Shown: one piece after another, positions 45,960-55,138 of the stretch
Position numbering within the stretch: the first letter of the stretch is position 1
Layout of the letters: each line of letters begins with the position of its first letter
Source of the DNA: Engelhardtia mirabilis
Lineage (GTDB): Bacteria > Planctomycetota > UBA1135 > GCA-002686595
Direction of reading: 5' to 3'
Length of the DNA: 64,000 nt
NCBI RefSeq assembly: GCF_007748095.1
Contig: NZ_CP036287.1
Span: 6,324,001 to 6,388,000, forward strand
Made by a program: the position numbers and the translations under genes
Notes under the pieces: model-generated
The model's input: the letters and a program-made list of their open reading frames with translations, nothing else
What the model was told of the DNA's origin: nothing
The model's database searches: none

Positions 45960-47837
45960 GTGAGCTTCGATCCAGTCCGACCGAAGCGGACATGGTTCGC
46001 GTTCGCCATCGTCGGCCTGTTGGCTGCGGCCCTGATCTACGTCCTTTGGAGGACCTCGGAAGGTGGATCGCCACCGACGACCGACTCGCAGCCGGAGGCC
46101 GATCCGCGCACCGGCGAGCCTGCCGGCCTGGTTCGACTTCGGGCTGGCGATCCCGAGCAACGGTCGATCCCGGTCGTCTCGAATGAGGTCGAGCTCCGGC
46201 TCGCCTACCTGCTTCCCGACGGCTCCCGCGTCGATCAGTTCCCGGCACTCGCATCCTCGACAGGTGGATCGGGCCCCATCACCGTCGACCCATTCGTCTT
46301 GGTCCGCAAGAGCGACGGTGAGTACCGCCTGGCACGTGCCCGTCGCAGCACCCTTCGCCTCCCGATCCCGGAGTACGAGGGATCGACGGTCATCCGGGCC
46401 TATGGGCCTTCGCGAGTGCTGCCGGCCGTGCAGGGGATGGCGATCGTCGACGCCCCCGGGCAAGAGGTGACCTTCTCCGCCCAGGGTTTCGAGCGAGACG
46501 ACCTGCTGCGGGAACGACTGGTCGAGTACGCGCCCGATGCTCCCGAATGGGAGAGGATGGCCATCGTCAGCGAGTGCCCGCCAGGGCCAGATCTCGGGCG
46601 AGTGATGCCTCTGTCGACCATGGACAATCACCCCGATGGCGGGTGGATCTCCGTCGACGCCGGGCCGTGGCGCCGCTATGGAGCTGGCGCTCGCTTTGCC
46701 TCGGTCAGGGACGCGGTCACCAGGGCACTGCGTCCGTCCACCCCGGTGATGTGCGACCTCGACCAACTCGACCCCGCGAGTTGGGGTGACGACCCACGTG
46801 GCTATCTCGAGGTGTTCACCCGTCAGAGTGCTGCATCCGTCTACCGGCCGGCCTACTACCTGGATGTCCGAGTCGACGGCCCCATACAACTCCCGCTGCA
46901 TGAGGGTTCGGAGTTCATGGTCGAGCTCTTCGAACGCGAGTCGGGAATCCTGCGGGCAAGGGGTGAGTGCGGCCCTGGATGGACCGGGACGGGTTGCCGC
47001 ATTGGCCTGACGGCTGTTCCGGATGAGCGCGAGCTCGGTCGACTCGTCGGCAGGATCGACTTGAGAGGCGGACGGACCCTGTCGGAGCTTGAGCTGCACT
47101 CCATCCATCTGTTCAGGCAACCGCGTGTCGCGGGCCGGAGCGTCTCGATGCCATCCGAGCTCGTCACGGGACAGCAGGTCCTTGCCTTCGACCTGGCCCT
47201 GCCGTCTGGCGACTACACGTTTGACTTCCCCGCCATCGGATTCTCGAAGGACGTATCCGTCCATCAGGGCCTGACGTCGTCGGTGGAGTACCAGGTGCCG
47301 GCGCCGGTGACCGTCTCTCTGGTGAGCGGGGCAGACGACGGCGAGGAAAGGACACCGTTCGAGGTCCTGAGCCTGAGGGGCGTCGACTTGTCGCGCGCTG
47401 CGACCGTCGAAAGTCCATCCCAACTGACTCTCTCCCCAGGCCGCTACGCTGGGACCCTACGCTCGGGTCAATCGAATCGACTCGCTGTCAGTTTCGACGT
47501 ACCAAGGGGCGGCGGGGTGGTGGAGGTCGAAGTCAGGGAGCGAGAGCTCTTGGCCGTCCAGTCGGAAGCCGGCGTCGACCTGGGGGGCGACACCGAGAAC
47601 GCGATGCTCTTCGATCGGGGGGGCGACCCGATCGAGGCACGGGTGGTCGGGGTCCGCGGCGGCCTCGATGTGGAGGGTCGCGCGGTGAACCAAGAGCTTC
47701 GATTCGAGTTGGTGTCCGGCGGGGCCAACGACTTGGCGACCCTCTTGCTCTGGACGCCCCATGAAGACGGAGAAACGTCGATCTGGCGAGTCGGGGAGGA
47801 CCTGGCGCCGTGGATGGCCGTCGAGCTTGCTCCGTAG
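45960..47837 (+). CDS. Membrane-anchored surface protein of unknown function
   Basis: A GTG at 45960 with AGAGAG upstream gives 625 residues; a GTG 45 nt earlier is also possible. A basic N-terminus and one membrane helix (TWFAFAIVGLLAAALIYVLW) are followed by an entirely extracytoplasmic beta-rich region. Some stretches look like Ig or carboxypeptidase-regulatory folds (LVGRIDLRGGRTLSELELHS), and GECGPGWTGTGCRIG contains a Cys pair. It shares architecture with the large surface proteins at 57.3-64 kb. No enzyme motif was found. Confidence 0.72.
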   Translation: MSFDPVRPKRTWFAFAIVGLLAAALIYVLWRTSEGGSPPTTDSQPEADPRTGEPAGLVRLRAGDPEQRSIPVVSNEVELRLAYLLPDGSRVDQFPALASSTGGSGPITVDPFVLVRKSDGEYRLARARRSTLRLPIPEYEGSTVIRAYGPSRVLPAVQGMAIVDAPGQEVTFSAQGFERDDLLRERLVEYAPDAPEWERMAIVSECPPGPDLGRVMPLSTMDNHPDGGWISVDAGPWRRYGAGARFASVRDAVTRALRPSTPVMCDLDQLDPASWGDDPRGYLEVFTRQSAASVYRPAYYLDVRVDGPIQLPLHEGSEFMVELFERESGILRARGECGPGWTGTGCRIGLTAVPDERELGRLVGRIDLRGGRTLSELELHSIHLFRQPRVAGRSVSMPSELVTGQQVLAFDLALPSGDYTFDFPAIGFSKDVSVHQGLTSSVEYQVPAPVTVSLVSGADDGEERTPFEVLSLRGVDLSRAATVESPSQLTLSPGRYAGTLRSGQSNRLAVSFDVPRGGGVVEVEVRERELLAVQSEAGVDLGGDTENAMLFDRGGDPIEARVVGVRGGLDVEGRAVNQELRFELVSGGANDLATLLLWTPHEDGETSIWRVGEDLAPWMAVELAP

Positions 47838-47996
47838 TGCGGGGATCACGTCGGCCCGGTGGGCGCGTGCCGCGACGCCTCGGTCGGCACCGCCGAGTCC
47901 GGCGGCGCGCTCGCCGGTGTGCTCCGCCAGCGTGAAGGCGTAAGAGGCAGGCTCGGCTCGCCGAGTCCATGCACCCCGGGCTCGGGAGGTCCGAGC

Positions 47997-49388
47997 TCAG
48001 CCCTTCGCGGAGCCTGCGGACTCCACGGCGAGCATTCCGCCGCGCAGCTCCATCACAGGGCCGAAGCCCTCGCGCTCGAGGATCGCGGCTGCCGGCGACG
48101 AGCGGTAACCGCTACGGCAGATCAAGAGCAACGGCCGATCGCGCGGCAGCTCCGCGGTCCGGCCGGCCAGCTCGACCAGGGGCACGTGGACCGCGCCGTC
48201 CAAGTGGCCGTCGGCCCATTCGCCCGGCGCGCGGATGTCCACCGGCAGGGGCGCGCCTGTGCCGGACAGCAGCGTCGGCAGCGCGCTCGCCTCGACCCGC
48301 GGGAAGCTGCGCACCAGGTCCGGGCGCGCGGCGAAGGCCTGCTCGGCCCCGTCGAGGTAGCCCAGCACGCGGTCGAGGCCGACCCGCGCCAGGCGCACGG
48401 CGACCTCGCGCTCGGTGCCGGGCTTCGTGACGACCACGATCGGGCGCTCGAGGTCGAGCAGGCTCCCGGCCCAGGAGGCGAAGCGACCCTCGAGGCCGAT
48501 CGCGTCGCTGCCCGCGAGGTGGCCGGCGGCGAAGGCCTCGGCCCCGCGCACGTCGAGCACCTGGGCACCCTCGGCCTGGGCGGCGAGCACCTGGTCGAGG
48601 GTCATCGCCGGCGGTCCGTCCCCGACCAGCCGGTCGAGGCCCTCCACCTGCCCGCGGTTGAGGGTCGCGTCGTGGGCGAAGTAGGCCGGCGCGGCGGGCT
48701 GGCCGGTCGTGAGCTCCGCCACGAACTCCTCCTTGCCGAGGGGCCGCAGGGCCGGGTTGGTGGCCCGCTGCTCGCCGATGGTCGAGCGCTCCGCGTCCGA
48801 CAGGGACTTGCCGCAGGCGGACCCGGCGCCGTGACCCGGGTAGACCACGGTGTCGTCGGGCAGGGCCAGGAGCTTGTCGTGCAGCGAGTCGTACATCTCG
48901 CTCGCCAGCTCCTGCGCGGTGACCCCCACCGACGCCATCAGGTCCGGCCGCCCCACGTCGCCGATGAAGAGCGTGTCGCCGGTCAGGGCGTAGAGCGGCA
49001 CCGCCGCGTCGGGCGCCAGGTCGCGGACCAGCCAGGTGACCGACTCCGGGGTGTGCCCGGGGGTCTCGAGGGCCTCGATCGACACCTGGCCGAACTCGAC
49101 CCGGTCGCCGTCGCCCATGGGCCGGAACTCGTAGTCCGCCGTGGCCCTGCGCCCCAGGTACAGGGTCGCCCCCGTGCGCCGCGCCAGCTCCAGGTGCCCG
49201 GCCACGAAGTCCGCGTGGAAGTGGGTCAGGAAGACGTGCCGGATGGTCGCCCCGTGGCGCGCCGCCGCCTCGAGGTAGAGCTCCACGTCCCGCCGCGGAT
49301 CGACCACGGCCGCCGTCTTGGTGAGCTCGTCGACGATCAGGTAGGAGGCCTGGGACAGGCAGCCGAGGTAGTGGCGCTCGAGGATCAC
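47997..49388 (-). CDS. Persulfide dioxygenase-rhodanese fusion (CstB-like)
   Basis: The 463-residue protein starts with a metallo-beta-lactamase-fold persulfide dioxygenase (about 1-250): THFHADFVAGH, ETPGHTPES, TGDTLFIGDVGRPDL and PGHGAGSACG are the expected metal and glutathione/persulfide region motifs. Two rhodanese domains follow. The first (about 265-350) has no active-site Cys (IVVVTKPGTEREV), the second (about 365-460) has LLLICRSGYRSSPA with the catalytic Cys. This MBL-pseudorhodanese-rhodanese order matches CstB-type enzymes that oxidise persulfides to sulfite and thiosulfate. It likely serves sulfide detoxification. Confidence 0.92.
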   Translation of the reverse strand: MILERHYLGCLSQASYLIVDELTKTAAVVDPRRDVELYLEAAARHGATIRHVFLTHFHADFVAGHLELARRTGATLYLGRRATADYEFRPMGDGDRVEFGQVSIEALETPGHTPESVTWLVRDLAPDAAVPLYALTGDTLFIGDVGRPDLMASVGVTAQELASEMYDSLHDKLLALPDDTVVYPGHGAGSACGKSLSDAERSTIGEQRATNPALRPLGKEEFVAELTTGQPAAPAYFAHDATLNRGQVEGLDRLVGDGPPAMTLDQVLAAQAEGAQVLDVRGAEAFAAGHLAGSDAIGLEGRFASWAGSLLDLERPIVVVTKPGTEREVAVRLARVGLDRVLGYLDGAEQAFAARPDLVRSFPRVEASALPTLLSGTGAPLPVDIRAPGEWADGHLDGAVHVPLVELAGRTAELPRDRPLLLICRSGYRSSPAAAILEREGFGPVMELRGGMLAVESAGSAKG

Positions 49389-49555
49389 GGTTGAGTGGGG
49401 GTTGGCCCAGGGGGAAGCTCAGGGGAGTCCCGAAGGGGACGCGGAGCGAGGATCCGGCGGCCGGCGCCCCCGCAGATCGGGCATCGAAGGTCGCCAGGCA
49501 AGCCGGCCCGGCAGATCCGTTCCAGCCACCGGGTGCGGCTACCCGATACGGCGGA

Positions 49556-49632
49556 TGGTGGGCGATGAGGGATTCGAACCCACGACTTCTTCCTTGTAAG
49601 GGAAGCACTCTGACCAGCTGAGTTAATCGCCC
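49556..49632 (-). tRNA. tRNA-Val (anticodon UAC), CCA encoded
   Basis: The minus strand folds as a cloverleaf: acceptor GGGCGAT/ATCGCCC, D stem ACTC/GAGT, anticodon stem CTTCC/GGAAG with loop CTTACAA giving anticodon UAC, and T arm with TTCGAAT loop. One T-stem pair is mismatched (T-T). ACCA follows the acceptor, so the CCA end is encoded. Confidence 0.95.
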
Positions 49633-49779
49633 CCGAGGCCCGGCAGGATACCCGCCCGAGCCCAGAGAGGGACCCTGCGAGCCTGCCGCCGGGGGCTGGG
49701 CCGGGTATCCTCTGCCGCTCGTTCCGCCGGACGGGAGCCTCCGGGCCCCCTCCAGCCCCCAGACCCCCCCCTACGATCC

Positions 49780-51081
49780 ATGCGCATCGCAGTCATCGGT
49801 ACCGGCTACGTAGGACTCGTCGCCGGGACCTGCTTCGCCGAGAGCGGCAACACGGTCACCTGCGTCGACATCGACGAAGAGAAGGTTCGCAAGCTGAAGG
49901 ACGGCCACGTCCCGATCTACGAGCCCGGCCTCGAGGAGCTGCTGAAGCGGAACGTCCACGACGGCCGCCTGCACTTCACGACCAACTACGCCGAGGCCGT
50001 CCCCGGCGCCCACGCGGTGTTCATCGCGGTCGGCACGCCCCCGGGCGAGGACGGCAGCGCAGACCTGCAGTACGTGGTGGCGGCGGCCAAGTCGACGGCC
50101 GAGTCGATGACCGGCTACACCGTGGTGGTCGACAAGTCGACCGTGCCGGTGGGCACCGCCCGCAAGGTCCAGGCGGCCCTGGCGGAGAGCACCAGCCACC
50201 CCTTCGACGTGGTCTCGAACCCGGAGTTCCTCAAGGAAGGCGCCGCCATCGACGACTTCCTGAAGCCCGACCGGGTCGTCATCGGCAGCGACAGCCAGCG
50301 CGCCGCCGAGGTCATGGACGAGCTCTACGCGCCCTTCGTCCGCACCGGCAACCCGATCATCCACATGGACGTGGAGTCGGCCGAGCTGACCAAGTACGCC
50401 GCCAACGCCATGCTGGCCACGCGCATCTCGTTCATGAACGAGATCGCCAACATCTGCATGCGGGTCGGCGCCAACGTCGACCAGGTCAGGAAGGGCATCG
50501 GCTCGGACGACCGCATCGGTTCGCGCTTCCTCTTCGCCGGCCTGGGTTACGGGGGCTCCTGCTTCCCCAAGGACGTCAAGGCCATCGTCCAGACCTCCCA
50601 GCAGCACGGCTACGAGTTCAAGATCCTGCAGGCGGTCGAGGCGGTGAACGAGAACCAGAAGCGGCTGCTGTTCGACCAGGTCTCCTCCCACTACGGCGGG
50701 CAGCTCGCGGGCAAGCGCATCGCGATCTGGGGCCTGTCCTTCAAGCCCAACACGGACGACATGCGGGAGGCCCCCGCGGTCGTGGTGATCGACCACCTGC
50801 TGGCCGCCGGCGCCGAGGTCGTGACCTACGACCCCGAGGCCATGGACGAGGCCAAGCGCTGGCACCTGGCCGACCGCGTGACCTACGCGACCGCGCCCAT
50901 GAGCGCCCTCGACGACGCCGACTGCCTGGTCCTGGTCACCGAGTGGAACGAGTTCCGCCGGCCCGACTTCGACGAGGTCAAGCAGCGCCTGAAGACCCCC
51001 GTGATCTTCGACGGCCGCAACATCTACAACCGCAGGACCCTCGAGGCCCAGGGCTTCACCTACTACGGCATTGGCACCTGA
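49780..51081 (+). CDS. ugd: UDP-glucose 6-dehydrogenase
   Basis: The 433-residue enzyme has the N-terminal NAD-binding motif MRIAVIGTGYVGLVAGTCFA, CVDIDEEKV, KSTVPVGTARKV, VSNPEFLKEGAAIDDFLKPD and the catalytic Cys in GYGGSCFPKDVKA. The C-terminal UDP-binding domain contains IAIWGLSFKPNTDDMREAPA. It oxidises UDP-glucose to UDP-glucuronate, a precursor for acidic polysaccharides, which fits the flippase/MBOAT set about 10 kb away. It is followed by a strong hairpin with a downstream T-run. Confidence 0.97.
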   Translation: MRIAVIGTGYVGLVAGTCFAESGNTVTCVDIDEEKVRKLKDGHVPIYEPGLEELLKRNVHDGRLHFTTNYAEAVPGAHAVFIAVGTPPGEDGSADLQYVVAAAKSTAESMTGYTVVVDKSTVPVGTARKVQAALAESTSHPFDVVSNPEFLKEGAAIDDFLKPDRVVIGSDSQRAAEVMDELYAPFVRTGNPIIHMDVESAELTKYAANAMLATRISFMNEIANICMRVGANVDQVRKGIGSDDRIGSRFLFAGLGYGGSCFPKDVKAIVQTSQQHGYEFKILQAVEAVNENQKRLLFDQVSSHYGGQLAGKRIAIWGLSFKPNTDDMREAPAVVVIDHLLAAGAEVVTYDPEAMDEAKRWHLADRVTYATAPMSALDDADCLVLVTEWNEFRRPDFDEVKQRLKTPVIFDGRNIYNRRTLEAQGFTYYGIGT

Positions 51082-51110
51082 CGGCGGTGGCGTCAGCACC
51101 TGACGGCGGT
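51074..51110 (+). repeat. Short direct repeat spanning the ugd stop
   Basis: GCACCTGACGGCGGT occurs at 51074-51088 and again at 51096-51110, a 22-bp-period duplication that copies the last codons and the stop of ugd. It looks like a small replication-slippage event. Confidence 0.7.
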
Positions 51111-51190
51111 CACTGACCAAGGTCGGAGTCGGACGCGACGAACGACACCTGGTTCCATCGGCGGGCGCACCGAACTTCGGTCCCCCCAAC

Positions 51191-51225
51191 GCGGCGCGGT
51201 GTCCCCGATCGGGGAACCGCGCCGC
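51191..51225 (+). terminator. Terminator hairpin of ugd
   Basis: GCGGCGCGGT and ACCGCGCCGC, continued after one bulged G by TCCCC/GGGGA around a GATC loop, form a 15-bp stem. GTTTTTTC follows 16 nt later. An outer CCGAAC/GTTCGG pairing may extend the base. Confidence 0.7.
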
Positions 51226-51866
51226 TGTCGTTCGGGCAAAGTTTTTTCGGGGGCGGCGCCCCGCGCGGGGAGTTCTGCGGGCAGCCGGGGTGCCTCGCGC
51301 GGCTCGGTGAGCGCATGTCGCGCCGGCCCTCGACGCTCCCGCGGCGCGCCGCACTCGACGTGGTCGGAGAGGTTCACTCGGCCCGCGCGCGCTACGCGTC
51401 GGAGCGATCTTCAAGGGCCACGTCGCGGAGCGCGAGCGGCTGCGAGCGAGGCCGCGACGTCGCGGCGTGGCCACGGTCGCACATGACACGCGACGGCCGA
51501 AAATCGTCCTTCTCGGCTACGTCAGGGCCGATTTGGAATCACGCGGCGCCGGTGCGCGGCGGCGTGGGCCGTTGCGCGCGCGAGCTTGTCGACCGCTCGT
51601 TCACCGGCGCCGTCCACCAATGGAACGACCCGCGCCCAGCGGAAGGGCACGGGTCGTTCTCGGTGTCGTGTCGATCGATGAAGACCTGAGCTCGGAGCGC
51701 CGCGACCAGTGATCTGGTCAGCCGAAGAATGAACAACGGCGCTCCGTCCCGTGCCTTCTGCAAATCCAAATGAAGGATCGGACGGAAGATGTCAAGAGCT
51801 TGTGCCTCGGCAGAGGAGAAGTGCCCAGTTGTGCGACCACGCATCCGCGCGGGGAACGCGAGTGGA
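51226..51866. other. Intergenic region with one further hairpin
   Basis: About 640 bp without a supported gene. GAACGACCCG (51623-51632) and CGGGTCGTTC (51650-51659) form a perfect 10-bp stem with a 17-nt loop, possibly ending the minus-strand transcript from the sigma factor locus. A 115-codon minus-strand frame (51539-51886) overlaps this hairpin and was not accepted as a gene. Confidence 0.45.
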
Positions 51867-52757
51867 TCAACGATCGTCAGAGTCACGTAGCCGCGCGTCG
51901 AACGCGGCGCAGCGCAGCTCCACCACTCCGCGCATCCGCATCAATGCCCGGCGTACGCGGTCGCCGCTCGGCGTGTCTCGGGCGGCGACGGCCTGGTGGT
52001 GGTGGTGGCACGCATCGATCCAGCCCGCCGCACGACCCAGGTCACCGGCAGCGACGTCGGCCAGGACCAACTCGTCGAAGGCCCGCACGCTGTAGACGGG
52101 ATCACGGGCATCGTGCGCCAGGGCCACCAAGACCCGCTCGGCCTCCTCGCCGCGACCCAGGGCCAGGGACATGCGGGCCGACCACAGGCGCGCGTGGTCG
52201 CGATCGCCCTCGTCCAACTCACGGTCCTGGGCGCAGGCCGCGTAGGTCGCCGCCGCGCTGCGAACCTCTCCCCGCCGACGCTGCAGGTCGGCGAGCTCGA
52301 GACGCCAGCGCGCGGCGCTCGGTCCGACGGCCACGGCGTCGAGGGCTCGCGCGATCTCCACTGCGGCCTCGTCCAACAGACCCAGGGCGCGCAGCTCCCC
52401 CGCGGCCGCCGCAGCAGCCGCGGCAGCGCTGGCCGAGTCGCCCTGGTGCAGCTCGCCGACGGCGTGCAACGCGTCCACCGCCCGCAGCCGGCCGAGCAGG
52501 CGCGACCGTCCCTCGAGGGCCCGGGCCCGCTCGAGCTGCTGCTGCGCCGCGCGCAACTGCGCGGCGCCATCCGCAAGAGGTGTGGTGCTCGAGGAGGACG
52601 TGGCGCCGCACAGCTCGCAGCGCCGAGGCCCCTGCGAGGGGCTCTGGCTCGAGCCCGTGAACGCCATCAGTGCCGCGAGCAGCGCGGCGCTGGCTGGTCC
52701 GGGCGGGCGGGCCCCTCGGCACGCGCTCCACATGTCGGCCGCTCGAAGACCGATCAC
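51867..52757 (-). CDS. Secreted or anchored helical-repeat protein coupled to an ECF sigma factor
   Basis: A GTG overlapping the sigma factor stop (GTGA) gives 296 residues. The N-terminus has a hydrophobic helix (PASAALLAALMAFTGS) that may anchor or export the protein, followed by a CELCG pair. The rest is Ala/Arg/Leu-rich helical sequence resembling TPR units (ELRALGLLDEAAVEIARALD, LELADLQRRRGEVRSAAATY). It is not a recognisable zinc-binding anti-sigma factor, but the translational coupling suggests it works with the sigma factor, perhaps as its regulator or main output. Confidence 0.68.
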   Translation of the reverse strand: MIGLRAADMWSACRGARPPGPASAALLAALMAFTGSSQSPSQGPRRCELCGATSSSSTTPLADGAAQLRAAQQQLERARALEGRSRLLGRLRAVDALHAVGELHQGDSASAAAAAAAAAGELRALGLLDEAAVEIARALDAVAVGPSAARWRLELADLQRRRGEVRSAAATYAACAQDRELDEGDRDHARLWSARMSLALGRGEEAERVLVALAHDARDPVYSVRAFDELVLADVAAGDLGRAAGWIDACHHHHQAVAARDTPSGDRVRRALMRMRGVVELRCAAFDARLRDSDDR

Positions 52758-53425
52758 GCCACCGCCTCCCGCTGCCGGCCTGCGTGCAACGCGACCTCGC
52801 GCTCGAACAGAGTTCGAAGACGGGCCCGCGCGCGGAACAGGCGCACCTTGAGCGTCTGCTGTGCAACGCCGTGGCGCTCGGCGGACTCTCGACAGGGCCA
52901 GCACAGCTCGTAGTGCTCGAACAGGAGCTGCCGATCGAACGGGACTAGGCGCGAGCGCGCCCGGGCGAGCAGGCGACAGGCGGTGGCGAAGGACAGGGGC
53001 TGGCCGTCCTCCAGCCAGAAGTCCTCACCCGGCTCGAGGATGTCGGGCGGCTCGCACTCGCGGCCGAACGGCTCGGCCCCCAGCTCGCCCCCCACGTCCT
53101 CGATGGCGAAGAGGCTGCGCCGACCCGCGTCGATTCGGGCTCGGTCGACCAACACGTTGCGCGCGATTTGCACGAGCCAGGGCCGCAGCGGTGCGCCCGA
53201 GCGCAGGGCGCTCGCGTAGCGCAGGGCCCGCAACAGACTCTCCTGCACCACGTCGTCGACCTCGTGCGAGTCGCGGCAACGACGAGCCACGGCCCGCGCC
53301 ACCTCCGGGCGCAGGCGCGCGAGCTCCGACCGCACCCGCGCCGACTCGAACTCGCTCCTTGACTCGGCGGAGTCCGGACAGGCCCCCGCGACTCGATCCG
53401 CGGCCCGCTTCGATAGCGCCGACAT
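52754..53425 (-). CDS. ECF-type RNA polymerase sigma factor
   Basis: The 223-residue protein starts at an ATG (53425) with an excellent AGGAGG site. Region 2 reads VARAVARRCRDSHEVDDVVQ followed by ESLLRALRYA, then LVQIARNVLVDRARID. A long acidic linker separates it from region 4 (RLVPFDRQLLFEHYELCWPC, then ESAERHGVAQQTLKVRLFRA). This is the sigma-70 family ECF layout. The gene is followed by a coupled helical-repeat protein, a pairing often seen in planctomycetes. Confidence 0.9.
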   Translation of the reverse strand: MSALSKRAADRVAGACPDSAESRSEFESARVRSELARLRPEVARAVARRCRDSHEVDDVVQESLLRALRYASALRSGAPLRPWLVQIARNVLVDRARIDAGRRSLFAIEDVGGELGAEPFGRECEPPDILEPGEDFWLEDGQPLSFATACRLLARARSRLVPFDRQLLFEHYELCWPCRESAERHGVAQQTLKVRLFRARARLRTLFEREVALHAGRQREAVA

Positions 53426-53431
53426 GGAGCG

Positions 53432-53437
53432 CCTCCT
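53432..53437 (-). promoter_or_regulatory. Strong Shine-Dalgarno sequence of the sigma factor gene
   Basis: The minus strand reads AGGAGGCGCTCCATG, placing AGGAGG 6 nt before the ATG at 53425. This decides the start against the upstream in-frame codon at 53497. Confidence 0.75.
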
Positions 53438-53636
53438 CTCCGCCTCCCGGCGGTGCGAGCACGCCGCCCCATGCGACGCGCGGCTGCACGAACGCACACA
53501 GGCCCGGTCGTGTTTCGACGACCGCCATACTCCGGGGGCCCGCTCAGGGAGCGCGCCTCGCAGAAGGAGGGAATCGACGGCAATTCCGCTCTTCCTCAGC
53601 GGGTCGCGAACCGAAGTGGAGCGGCTCCGAACGGGA

Positions 53637-53670
53637 GCGGGCGGCGCCGGGTCATCCCGTCGCCGCCCGC
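53637..53670 (-). terminator. Hairpin terminator of the TPR protein gene
   Basis: GCGGGCGGCG and CGCCGCCCGC form a perfect 10-bp stem around an internal GGG/CCC pair, 63 nt after the stop of the gene ending at 53733. The rest of the 307-bp interval to the sigma factor gene shows no coding potential. Confidence 0.55.
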
Positions 53671-53732
53671 GCCCCTCGCCTGGCGAGGATCTCGCCCCGC
53701 CGTCAGCGGGATCGCCCCCCTACCTCCATCCG

Positions 53733-54857
53733 TCAGCGCACGTAGCGCTTGGCCTCGTCGGCCCAGACGCTGTCGGGGTAGCGACGCTGCACCTCGCGCA
53801 TCATCCGACGGCCCCGCGCCTTGGCCTGCTCGTCCTGGTTCAGGTCGGCGAGCTGCAGGAAGCAAGAGCCCGCGTGGAAGGTCGCCTTGGAGGCGTAGCG
53901 CGCTTCGTCGCCGTAGAGCACGACCACGCGCAGGTAGAGCATCTGCGCCCGCTGCAGCCCCGCAGCGTCGTTGGCCACGGAGGCGGGCAAGAAGTTGCAG
54001 TCGCCCAGCCCGACGGTCGCGCCGGCGCGGGTGGCCGGCAGGGCTCCGTCGGATTCCAGGGCCTGCTCGAAGACGGTCCGCGCGGAGTCCAGGTGCGCGG
54101 CGCGCTCGGCGGGGTTGGCGTTGGCCAGCTCCAGGTAGACCTCGCCCTGGGCCACGAGCGCGCGGTCGCGGACGGTCGGGTAGGTCGACCCCGCCTGGGC
54201 TTCGAGCTGCTCGAGGGCCTCGATCCGCTTTGCGCCACTGCGATCGCCGTCGATGGCCGCCAGCTCGACCTGCGCCGCCAGGGTGTAGCGATCGGAGAGG
54301 CCGCGGGACTTGGCCAGCTCGGTCAGACCGGTCAGGGTCGCCCGCGCGCTCTCGCGGTCACCGGACTGCACCTGGGCCTCGGCCTTGGCCAAGTAGGCAT
54401 CCGGCACGTGGCGCGACTCGGGGAAGCGCGCGATCAGGTCGGACGCGGCCGCCTGGGTCGCGGCGAGCTTGTTGCTCGAGGCGTTGATCTCGACCGCCCG
54501 CTTGGCGGCGGCCGCCGGCCCCCAGGGGAAGCGCTTGTCGGGGTTCGTCGAGAGGCTGGCGTCGACGTAGTAGCCGAGCTCGACCAGGGCCTGCTCCACC
54601 TGACCCTCGGCGACCAGCGCGTCGGCCTCGTCGATGGCCTGGGGCAGGCGGTCGTACTCGATCCGCAGGACCTGGTGCGTGGGGACCTCTTCGCGGTCGT
54701 TGCGCTGGCGGTAGCGGACCACGGCGAGCTCCTCCGACTGGATCGTGACATCCGCGATCTTGCGGCCGTCGACGAGCGTGATGGTGTCGGCGCCGACGGT
54801 CTGGGCCGCGACGAGGAGGGTCACGGCGGCGGCGAGGGAGGTGCGGAGGCTGAGCAT
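53733..54857 (-). CDS. Secreted TPR-like protein
   Basis: The 374-residue protein has a signal peptide (LRTSLAAAVTLLVAAQTVGA), a short beta domain with ITLVDGRKIADVTIQSEEL and YDRLPQAIDEADALVAEGQV, and a series of TPR-like helices with signatures such as RHVPDAYLAKAEAQVQSGDR, VRDRALVAQGEVYLELANAN and RRYPDSVWADEAKRYV. The ending resembles outer-membrane-lipoprotein BamD/YbgF type TPR tails. It is probably periplasmic and mediates protein contacts. No conserved partner lies next to it. Confidence 0.82.
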   Translation of the reverse strand: MLSLRTSLAAAVTLLVAAQTVGADTITLVDGRKIADVTIQSEELAVVRYRQRNDREEVPTHQVLRIEYDRLPQAIDEADALVAEGQVEQALVELGYYVDASLSTNPDKRFPWGPAAAAKRAVEINASSNKLAATQAAASDLIARFPESRHVPDAYLAKAEAQVQSGDRESARATLTGLTELAKSRGLSDRYTLAAQVELAAIDGDRSGAKRIEALEQLEAQAGSTYPTVRDRALVAQGEVYLELANANPAERAAHLDSARTVFEQALESDGALPATRAGATVGLGDCNFLPASVANDAAGLQRAQMLYLRVVVLYGDEARYASKATFHAGSCFLQLADLNQDEQAKARGRRMMREVQRRYPDSVWADEAKRYVR

Positions 54858-55138
54858 GGTCTGGGTCGGTCGGTTGGTCCCGTCGCGCCGGAGGGGAAGC
54901 CGGACGATGGACGGAGCGGGGCTTCGCGGGCGGCGTCGGCCCCCCCTGTACCCCTCCCGTCGCGGGAGGTTGCAGGCCTGGTGGCGGCGGATCCGCCGGG
55001 CGGATGGGCCGAGCAGGATAGGAGCGCTCCCGCGAGACTGTCAACGCGACCGGGCTTGCTGGGGCCGCGTGGAGCCCTCCAGGACCCCGCGACGTCGCTT
55101 GATGGCGCCATCGCGCCCGGGCCCGGGCCCGGGGGGGC

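Noticed and set aside
51539..51886. Minus-strand 115-codon frame downstream of the helical-repeat gene
   Set aside because: Part of it looks protein-like, but it overlaps a perfect hairpin and the neighbouring gene end, lacks a ribosome binding site, and matches nothing recognised.
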